Source: an uncultured Opitutia bacterium (GTDB lineage Bacteria; Verrucomicrobiota; Verrucomicrobiia; Opitutales; UBA953). Taken from it: DNA of 12,317 nt. Numbering within the stretch: position 1 is the stretch's first letter; each line of letters opens with the position of its first letter. The position numbers and the translations under genes were made by a program. Shown piece after piece: positions 1 to 5,164 of the stretch. Location: NCBI GenBank assembly GCA_903895475.1, contig CAITUF010000014.1, forward strand, positions 1 through 12,317, in the 5' to 3' direction. The notes beneath the pieces were generated by a model, which had not been told where the DNA came from, searched no databases, and saw only the letters and a program-made list of their open reading frames with translations.

Positions 1-1
1 G

Positions 2-286
2 GGCTTCTTCTTTGAATACGTCGCCGCCTATGAACAAGCTGCGGTTGGCTTAGGCTTCACGCCCGAGCAGGCCAAGTTACTAGTCCGCCAGACTTTCAGC
101 GGTTCGCTGGCCTTGTTGGCCGTGACCGGCGAGACGCCTGAGAATTTACGTAATCAAGTCACCTCGCCTGGTGGAACGACCAAGGCCGGACTTGACGCCA
201 TGGCCGCCGCCAACTTCCGTCAGATCGTCGCTTCCGCCCTCATCGCCGCCCAAGCGCGCGGCGAAGAGCTGGGCAAGGCGAAGTAG
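2..286 (+). CDS. proC: Pyrroline-5-carboxylate reductase, C-terminal part (5' end outside window)
   Basis: This is the last step of proline synthesis: NAD(P)H-dependent reduction of 1-pyrroline-5-carboxylate to L-proline in the cytoplasm. Only the final 94 residues are present; the reading frame is open from base 2 and ends in TAG. They form the all-helical C-terminal dimerisation domain. The family signature around TSPGGTTKAGL (window codons 57-67) is clear and is preceded by a typical helix with VRQTFSGSLAL. The N-terminal Rossmann NAD(P)-binding domain lies upstream of the window. The gene ends convergently with the - strand oxidoreductase, separated by about 140 bases that contain tandem repeats. 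Identification rests on this signature and is firm for a partial gene. Confidence 0.9.
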   Translation, partial: GFFFEYVAAYEQAAVGLGFTPEQAKLLVRQTFSGSLALLAVTGETPENLRNQVTSPGGTTKAGLDAMAAANFRQIVASALIAAQARGEELGKAK

Positions 287-293
287 GTCGGGG

Positions 294-342
294 CAGAGTA
301 CAGAGTACAGAGTACAGAGTACAGAGTACAGAGTACAGAGTG
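294..342. repeat. 7-bp tandem repeat, unit CAGAGTA, about 7 copies
   Basis: Six perfect head-to-tail copies of CAGAGTA occupy 294-335, followed by a seventh with one change (CAGAGTG, 336-342). The tract starts eight bases after the proC stop. The 7-base period is not a multiple of three, so it is not a coding repeat, and there are no spacers, so it is not a CRISPR. Slipped-strand expansion is the simplest origin. Confidence 0.95.
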
Positions 343-387
343 CAGGGGACGGATATTGGTGGAGAGTAGTTTCTTCTTCTGCATCTC

Positions 388-415
388 CTCCAGCCAACCA
401 AACTCCAGCCAACCA
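388..415. repeat. 13-bp direct repeat, two copies separated by AA
   Basis: CTCCAGCCAACCA occurs at 388-400 and again at 403-415, giving a 15-base period. It sits in the same convergent intergenic space as the heptamer array, 15 bases beyond the oxidoreductase stop codon. No hairpin followed by a T-run was found here for either converging gene. Confidence 0.85.
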
Positions 416-429
416 GTCCCCTTAAGTTC

Positions 430-2673
430 CTACTTATTCCAAGGAGCGCGGGCGAGGAGGAGTCCCATACCGCACCAGTCGGTGACGCCCGCGAAGACCA
501 GGCCTGCGCCAATAAAGCCGCTGAGGCCATAAAAACCAGGGTGAACCCAGGTGCCGAGGATTACGCCTGTAGTAACCAGTGCACCCGCGGCGATGCGGAC
601 CTGACGTTCCACCGAGATCATGCCGCCGGCGTCCTTATCCATGGGGAGTCCGGCCTGTGCGCAGGAATTCGTGCCGCCTTGGACGACGAGGGTCTTGAGA
701 CCGCTGGCAGCCAGACGCTGCGCCGCGGTCCGCGCGCGACCGCCGGAGGCGCAAAGCAGCAAGACGGTGGCTTGTTCGCGGCCTTGGAGGAGGGCGTGCA
801 CGGTCGTCGCATTGACGCTTTCCAAGGGCAGGTTCACGGCCCCTTGGACCCGTCCCGAGCGGAATTCCGCCGGCGAACGGACATCGAGCAGCAAGGCTCC
901 TGTGCTGGCTTCGGCCATCACGTTGAGCGGGTGCAACTCGTCATGGCGATCGGTCGCGATGGCGGGCGCCCCGCATGGCTTGGTCGCACCGCAAGTGGCC
1001 GCGGCGGCTGCCGTGAAGTTTCGATTCAAGGCAAGGTCCCGGACGTAGGTTGCGCCCGAGATGTTGTGGGCATCGAATCCATGCTGCCGGAGGATGCGCG
1101 TACCGATGTGCGCGCGGAGTCCGCTGTGGCAGGCGACGGCGGTGGGCTTGGACTTATCGAGTTCTCCGAGGCGCTCGCGGAGATTGTTTAGTGGGATGTT
1201 AAGTGCCTGCTCGGCACCGATTAGCTTGAGTTCGGCGCATTCTTCGGCGTCGCGCAGGTCGACGACTTGATAGCCAGATAGGTCGACGTCGGGTGCGAGT
1301 AACGGGGCGGAGCCTTCGAGGTCGTTGATCGCGGCGAAGGCCGCCATGTGGAGCGCATCCTTGGCGGAGCCGAAGGGCGGGGCGTAGGCGAGGTCGACCT
1401 GGGCGAGATCGCGGACGGTGCCGCCGAAGTGCAGGAATGACGCCACCACATCGAGTCGCTTGTCGATGCCCGCGGCCCCGACGGCTTGCGCCCCGAGAAT
1501 CCGGCCTGTGCCCGCTTCGTAGACGAGTTTGAGTGTGAAGGACTTAGCGCCTGGGTAGTAGCCGGCGTGGTGATTGGCGGTGATGTGCACCGCGCGCGCT
1601 TCGACCCCACGCTTGAGTGCGGACTTCAGCGAATCGCCCGCAATACCTGCGCCGAGTCCGAAGACCTTGATGATCGCGGTGCCCCAAGCGGCCGGAGCCG
1701 TCGCCGACTGGCCCGTGGCGGCGTGCTCGCCCACCAAGCGCCCCGTGCGATTGGCGATACCAGCGAGCGGCACTCGACCACGAAGGCCCGTCGTTCCGAG
1801 CCGGTATTCCGCTGCATCACCGACGGCATAGATATCCAAGTCAGCCGTCCGTTGGTATTCATCGGTAAGGATGCCGCCGGTCGGGCCTACCACGAGGCCG
1901 GCGTTGACCGCCAATTGGTTGTAGGGACGCACGCCGAGTCCCAAGATGACGAGGTCCGCCTCGACCACGCGGCCATCCTCGAGGACGACTCCGCTGGCCT
2001 TGCCGTTGGTTTCACGGATTGCGGTGAAGCCGGTCCCCGAGATGAGTTCCACACCGTGGCGGAGCAGTTCACGGCGAAGCGGCTCGGCCATCTCCCCGTC
2101 GAGCGGAGGAAGGACTTGCCCGCCGCGTTCGATGAGGGTCACCGCTAGGCCGCGTTCCTTGAGTTGTTCGGCGACTTCCAAGCCGATGAAGCCGGCCCCG
2201 ACCACCGCGACCTTCTGGACAGACGGTAGCTGAGAGAGGATTCGGTCCATATCTTCGATATTGCGCAGCGTATGGACGCCAGTGGCGCGCACGCCGGGGA
2301 CATCGGGGAGGAGTGGGGCGGCGCCGGGCGCGAGGATAAGTTTGTCATAGGACTCCGTGTACTCCGAGCCGGCCTGATGGTCGCGGATCCGCACCGTCTT
2401 GCTCGTACGGTCGATGGCGAGGGCTTCATGGCGGACCCGTACCTCGATGTTGAAGCGTTTCTTAAACATCTCTGGCTTGGCCACCAGGAGCTTGGCCCGA
2501 TCTTGGATGACGCCCCCGAGGTGGTAGGGGAGTCCGCAGTTCGCGAATGACACATAGGCGTCCTTCTCGAGCATGATGATGCGGGCCTGCTCGTTCATGC
2601 GGCGGGCACGGGTGGCGGCGGAGGCGCCTCCGGCGACGCCACCGACGATGAGAATCTTGGGAGAGGGGGTCAT
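430..2673 (-). CDS. CoA-disulfide reductase / rhodanese / rhodanese / YgaP-type membrane fusion protein
   Basis: This is a 747-residue flavoprotein fusion, probably a membrane-anchored persulfide/polysulfide or CoA-disulfide reductase with two sulfurtransferase domains. Residues 7-455 are a pyridine-nucleotide-disulfide oxidoreductase: the FAD motif GGVAGGASAA is at 11-20, the single active-site Cys46 is in SFANCGLPY as in CoA-disulfide reductase, the NAD(P)H motif GAGFIGLEVAE is near 159-169, and the FAD-binding YAVGDAAE is at 282-289. A first rhodanese (about 462-555) has Cys515 in CHSGLR. A linker carries Cys561 and Cys567. A second rhodanese (about 575-685) has Cys641 in CASGGRA. A DUF2892 segment (about 688-747) has two membrane helices and ends CGMGLLLARAPWN. 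I chose the ATG at 2673 because the FAD motif follows at once and the regulator stops 4 bases upstream; a longer frame reading would overlap that gene. The domains are clear, but the physiological substrate is inferred. Confidence 0.9.
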   Translation of the reverse strand: MTPSPKILIVGGVAGGASAATRARRMNEQARIIMLEKDAYVSFANCGLPYHLGGVIQDRAKLLVAKPEMFKKRFNIEVRVRHEALAIDRTSKTVRIRDHQAGSEYTESYDKLILAPGAAPLLPDVPGVRATGVHTLRNIEDMDRILSQLPSVQKVAVVGAGFIGLEVAEQLKERGLAVTLIERGGQVLPPLDGEMAEPLRRELLRHGVELISGTGFTAIRETNGKASGVVLEDGRVVEADLVILGLGVRPYNQLAVNAGLVVGPTGGILTDEYQRTADLDIYAVGDAAEYRLGTTGLRGRVPLAGIANRTGRLVGEHAATGQSATAPAAWGTAIIKVFGLGAGIAGDSLKSALKRGVEARAVHITANHHAGYYPGAKSFTLKLVYEAGTGRILGAQAVGAAGIDKRLDVVASFLHFGGTVRDLAQVDLAYAPPFGSAKDALHMAAFAAINDLEGSAPLLAPDVDLSGYQVVDLRDAEECAELKLIGAEQALNIPLNNLRERLGELDKSKPTAVACHSGLRAHIGTRILRQHGFDAHNISGATYVRDLALNRNFTAAAAATCGATKPCGAPAIATDRHDELHPLNVMAEASTGALLLDVRSPAEFRSGRVQGAVNLPLESVNATTVHALLQGREQATVLLLCASGGRARTAAQRLAASGLKTLVVQGGTNSCAQAGLPMDKDAGGMISVERQVRIAAGALVTTGVILGTWVHPGFYGLSGFIGAGLVFAGVTDWCGMGLLLARAPWNK

Positions 2674-2677
2674 AATA

Positions 2678-2977
2678 TTATTTGGCGAAATGAGAACGGA
2701 TGCAGCCGAGGATCGTGAGGCAACCGGTATGAGCGATGCGGTAGCGGGCAATGCGGCCGGTACGATCGGCGGCGACCAGTCCATGCGCACGGAGGCGCAT
2801 CAGGTGCTGGCTGACGGTCGCCTGCGGGCGCTTCAGTTTGGAGGTGAGCTCAGAGACCTCGAGCGGTCCAGCCTCCAGGGCCTCGACGATGCGGAGTCGT
2901 TCCGGGTGGGAAAGGGTGCGCAAGGCCGCGGCGCAGTGGCGGAGGACTTTTGGATCAAGCGTGGTCGCCTTAGACAT
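2678..2977 (-). CDS. ArsR/SmtB-family transcriptional repressor (YgaV-like by context)
   Basis: This is a 99-residue winged-helix dimeric repressor expected to control its own operon. Helix alpha-1 leads into RTLSHPERLRIVEAL (20-34), the classic ArsR motif; the recognition helix is near RPQATVSQHLMRL (50-62) and the wing is near DRTGRIARYRI (71-81). The CxC metal motif of the alpha-3 helix is absent; the position reads EVSEL. Cysteines are Cys15, Cys86 and Cys92, with His83 and His96 nearby in the last helix. I chose the ATG at 2977 because it opens directly on MSKATTLDPKVL; the 62-residue upstream extension in frame has no domain and is rich in Arg. The gene is followed after 4 bases by the disulfide reductase-rhodanese fusion, so the two are almost certainly co-transcribed. 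The inducer could be a reactive sulfur species, a thiol oxidant or a metal; the sequence does not decide. Confidence 0.88.
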   Translation of the reverse strand: MSKATTLDPKVLRHCAAALRTLSHPERLRIVEALEAGPLEVSELTSKLKRPQATVSQHLMRLRAHGLVAADRTGRIARYRIAHTGCLTILGCIRSHFAK

Positions 2978-2993
2978 ATTCAATAGTTTGAAT
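2978..2993. promoter_or_regulatory. Candidate ArsR-type operator, perfect palindrome ATTCAA-N4-TTGAAT
   Basis: A perfect 6+6 inverted repeat (ATTCAA, spacer TAGT on the + strand, TTGAAT) abuts the repressor ATG. Read another way it is ATTC-N8-GAAT, which I recall as the consensus for SqrR/BigR/YgaV-type sulfur-responsive repressors. A candidate -35 TTGACG on the - strand lies at 3007-3012, so the palindrome would cover the -10/transcription start zone, which suits repression. No convincing -10 hexamer was found. The palindrome is seen; its role as operator is inferred. Confidence 0.6.
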
Positions 2994-3055
2994 GTTTTTA
3001 TCCGGTCGTCAAGTCGCAAAAGGGTCATGGCTTTAAACCGACTCCGTCCTCGATA

Positions 3056-3079
3056 CAGCCATCGACTCAGCCATCTACT
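3056..3079. repeat. 12-bp tandem duplication, CAGCCATCGACT / CAGCCATCTACT
   Basis: Two adjacent 12-base units (3056-3067 and 3068-3079) differ at one position. They lie just past the leuA stop, within the 113-base gap before the repressor start, upstream of the candidate -35. A short GGGCT-TC-AGCCC hairpin at 3086-3097 spans the leuA stop but has no T-run, so I do not call it a terminator. Confidence 0.7.
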
Positions 3080-3090
3080 CTGGCAGGGCT

Positions 3091-4752
3091 TCAGCCCAGG
3101 CGATTTGCCGCGCTGACCAAGGCCTTGAGGCCCGCGAGTTCGATGTTCGCATCGACGCCGCAACCCCAGACGGTGCGGCCGTCCTTGGACTGCAACGAGA
3201 CATAGGCGGCGGCGGAAGATTCCGAGCCAGCGGTCAAGGCATGCGAGCGGTAGTCCTTCAGGGAGAAGTTCGCCCAGCCCATGGATTCGAGGGCATGCAC
3301 GAGGGCACTAATCGGGCCGTTACCTTCGCCGGTGAGCGTGAGGACTTTGCCGTCGCGACGAATCTCAGCTTTGCAGCACACGGTCTGCTTATTGACGGGG
3401 GCGGAGCTGAATGCGAGGAGTTCGAGCGGCGTGGCGACGTTCACGAAGTTCGTACGGAAGCATTCGTGGATTTCAGCCGGCGAGAGTTCCTTGCCGAGTT
3501 TGTCCGCATGCTTACCGATGAGGTTGCCGACTTCGGGGTGCATGAGCTTCGGCAGGTCAAAGCCAAACTCGCGGTCGAGGATGTAGGCGACGCCGCCCTT
3601 GCCGCTCTGTGAGTTGATGCGGATGATGGCCTCGTAAGAACGGCCAATGTCCATCGGGTCGATGGTGAGGTAGGGGACGTCCCAAGGAGCGTCGGCGCCA
3701 ATCTTGCCGCGACGGTCCATGCCTTTCTTGATGGCGTCTTGGTGGGAGCCGGAGAAGGCCGTGAAGACGAGGTCGCCGCCGTAGGGGTGACGATCATGCA
3801 CGCTCATGCGCGTGACGCGCTCATAGACCTCGCGGATACGGCCGAGCTTACGGAAGTCGAGCTGAGGGTCGACGCCGTGCGAGAACATATTCAACGCAAC
3901 GGTGACGATGTCTACATTGCCTGTGCGTTCGCCGTTACCGAAGAGGGTGCCTTCCACGCGGTCGGCGCCCGCCATGAGGCCGAGCTCCGTGGCCGCGACG
4001 CCCGTGCCGCGGTCATTGTGCGTGTGCAAGGAAACGATGGCGCTAGCACGGTTCTTGAGGTGGCGGCAGAACCATTCAATCTGGTCAGCATGCGTATTCG
4101 GCGTGCCGGCTTCGACGGTCAGCGGGAGGTTGAGAATGATGCGACGCTGCGCGGTGGCGCCCCAGGCGGCAGAAACGGCTTCACAGACCTCGAGGGCGTA
4201 GTCGGCCTCAGTCAGGACGAACGTCTCCGGGCTGAATTCCAACTGCCACTTCGTCTCGGGCAGGGCATCGGTGAGCTCACGGATAAGCTTGGTGCCGGCG
4301 ACGGCCATCTCGAGGACCTTCTCCTTGGATAACCCGAAGACGATTTCGCGCTGGGCCGGATTAGTAGGCGTGTAGAGGTGGACAATCGCCCGGCGAGCAC
4401 CCTTGAGGGATTCGACGGTGCGACGGATGAGGTGCTCGCGGGCCTGTACCAAGACCTGCACCGAAACGTCGGCCGGGATGAGATCCTTCTCGATGAGCTC
4501 GCGGGTGAAGGCGAACTCCGTGTCAGAGGCGGAGGGAAAGCCAATTTCGATTTCTTTGAAGCCGATGCGGCAGAGCTCCTGAAAGAGCTCGTGCTTCTCC
4601 GCGACGTTCATGGGGATGGCTAAGGCCTGATTGCCGTCACGAAGGTCCACCGAGCACCAGCGGGGGGCGCACGAAATCGTCGCGTCGGGCCAGCGGCGGT
4701 CCGGGAGGGCGACAACCTTAAAGGGGCGGTATTTCTGGCCGGTGGGTTGCAT
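3091..4752 (-). CDS. leuA: 2-isopropylmalate synthase, long (type 2) form
   Basis: This enzyme catalyses the first committed step of leucine synthesis: it condenses acetyl-CoA with 2-oxoisovalerate to give 2-isopropylmalate in the cytoplasm. At 553 residues it is the long form (as in actinobacteria), with an N-terminal extension before the catalytic barrel. Key motifs are LRDGNQ (37-42, catalytic Arg and metal-binding Asp), HTHNDRG (243-249, metal-binding His) and FGNGERTGN (271-279). A linker leads to the C-terminal LeuA dimerisation/regulatory domain (about 455-553) with GEGNGP (475-480), the domain through which leucine feedback acts in the family. The ATG at 4752 is the natural start; no Shine-Dalgarno sequence precedes it, and the leader is pyrimidine-rich. 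A strong terminator upstream isolates it from the small basic protein gene, so it should have its own promoter in 4753-4833. No leucine-rich leader peptide was seen. Confidence 0.96.
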   Translation of the reverse strand: MQPTGQKYRPFKVVALPDRRWPDATISCAPRWCSVDLRDGNQALAIPMNVAEKHELFQELCRIGFKEIEIGFPSASDTEFAFTRELIEKDLIPADVSVQVLVQAREHLIRRTVESLKGARRAIVHLYTPTNPAQREIVFGLSKEKVLEMAVAGTKLIRELTDALPETKWQLEFSPETFVLTEADYALEVCEAVSAAWGATAQRRIILNLPLTVEAGTPNTHADQIEWFCRHLKNRASAIVSLHTHNDRGTGVAATELGLMAGADRVEGTLFGNGERTGNVDIVTVALNMFSHGVDPQLDFRKLGRIREVYERVTRMSVHDRHPYGGDLVFTAFSGSHQDAIKKGMDRRGKIGADAPWDVPYLTIDPMDIGRSYEAIIRINSQSGKGGVAYILDREFGFDLPKLMHPEVGNLIGKHADKLGKELSPAEIHECFRTNFVNVATPLELLAFSSAPVNKQTVCCKAEIRRDGKVLTLTGEGNGPISALVHALESMGWANFSLKDYRSHALTAGSESSAAAYVSLQSKDGRTVWGCGVDANIELAGLKALVSAANRLG

Positions 4753-4833
4753 ACGCGGAAAAGGAGCGGAAAGGTGAGAGGTTAAGGGGCGGCGGGAATG
4801 AGGCGAGCGTGGTTTGGGTCGCTTCTAAAGCAA

Positions 4834-4864
4834 AAAGCCCGCCCGGAAGGTCCGGGCGGGCTTT
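4834..4864 (-). terminator. Rho-independent terminator of the small basic protein gene
   Basis: A perfect 14-bp stem (4834-4847 with 4851-4864) closes a 3-base loop. Read on the - strand, the GC-rich stem GCCCGCCCGGA is followed by a run of T (TTTTTGCTTT), the standard intrinsic terminator layout. It begins 22 bases after the stop codon of the 52-residue gene. On the + strand only three T follow and no + strand gene reads into it. Confidence 0.9.
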
Positions 4865-4886
4865 CGCAAAAGGGCGAGACCCGGAC

Positions 4887-5045
4887 TTAGGCGTCTGGCT
4901 TGGTCTTCGGAAGCTTGGTCACGCGCTTGATACCCTTGAGGGCACCACGCTTTTTCAGCAGCTCCACGCGCTCGAAGCGCTTGAGGACGTTACGCTTGGC
5001 GCCGGAAGAGGAGGCGCTGGACTTGAAACTGTTGTGCTGGGTCAT
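4887..5045 (-). CDS. Small basic protein of the Verrucomicrobia/Chlamydiae family
   Basis: This gene encodes 52 residues, beginning MTQHNSFKSS and ending LPKTKPDA. It is Lys/Arg-rich and has no signal peptide or membrane segment. The core RNVLKRFERVELLKKRG (18-34) followed by a VTKLPKTKP tail (42-50) matches my recollection of the short basic protein family shared by Verrucomicrobia and Chlamydiae (TIGR04137-type), for which no function is established; a nucleic-acid or ribosome association has been supposed from charge. The Ser-rich N-terminus (residues 9-14) is probably disordered. It is a stand-alone unit: a strong terminator follows 22 bases after the stop, and the leader upstream is almost purely pyrimidine on the coding strand with a G-quadruplex-type motif on the template strand. 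The isolation and strong terminator fit a highly expressed gene, but that is inference. Confidence 0.85.
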   Translation of the reverse strand: MTQHNSFKSSASSSGAKRNVLKRFERVELLKKRGALKGIKRVTKLPKTKPDA

Positions 5046-5075
5046 GACCGTGAAGGGGAGGAAAGGTGGAGAAAA

Positions 5076-5101
5076 GGGCAGGGAGGGCGGGGGGCAAGGG
5101 G
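5076..5101 (+). other. Predicted G-quadruplex motif upstream of the small basic protein gene
   Basis: Five G-runs of three or more lie in 26 bases (5076-5078, 5081-5083, 5085-5087, 5089-5094, 5098-5101) with loops of 2, 1, 1 and 3 bases, which is the canonical short-loop quadruplex pattern. The motif is on the + strand, i.e. the template strand of the small basic protein gene, about 30-55 bases before its start codon. It sits in a broader purine-only tract, about 5052-5108. The rest of the 119-base gap (5046-5164) has no gene or clear promoter that I could identify. Confidence 0.6.
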
Positions 5102-5164
5102 AAAAAGCCGAAAAGTGCGGTTCAGATGGTTTTTCCTTAGGATTAGGGGCTCTCTACCCTCGTC

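Noticed and set aside
294..342. CRISPR array
   Set aside because: Units are 7 bases and contiguous, with no spacers.
541..2148. Long + strand open frames (216 and 220 codons) opposite the oxidoreductase
   Set aside because: They are antisense shadows of a GC-rich gene with clear domains on the - strand; the translations have no recognisable domain.
2674..2790. 39-residue N-terminal extension of the oxidoreductase
   Set aside because: It overlaps the repressor gene in another frame, has no domain, and the FAD motif follows the ATG at 2673 directly.
3086..3097. Intrinsic terminator of leuA
   Set aside because: The stem is only 5 bp with a 2-base loop and is not followed by a T-run.
2978..3163. 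62-residue N-terminal extension of the repressor
   Set aside because: It would run through the leuA 3' end, the tandem duplication and the operator palindrome, and has no ArsR homology.
3739..4332. 197-codon + strand frame opposite leuA
   Set aside because: It lies wholly antisense to leuA catalytic motifs and is explained by codon bias.
4753..4833. Leucine attenuator or T-box leader before leuA
   Set aside because: The space is about 80 bases, has no leucine-rich short frame and no T-box motif; the nearby strong hairpin belongs to the upstream gene.
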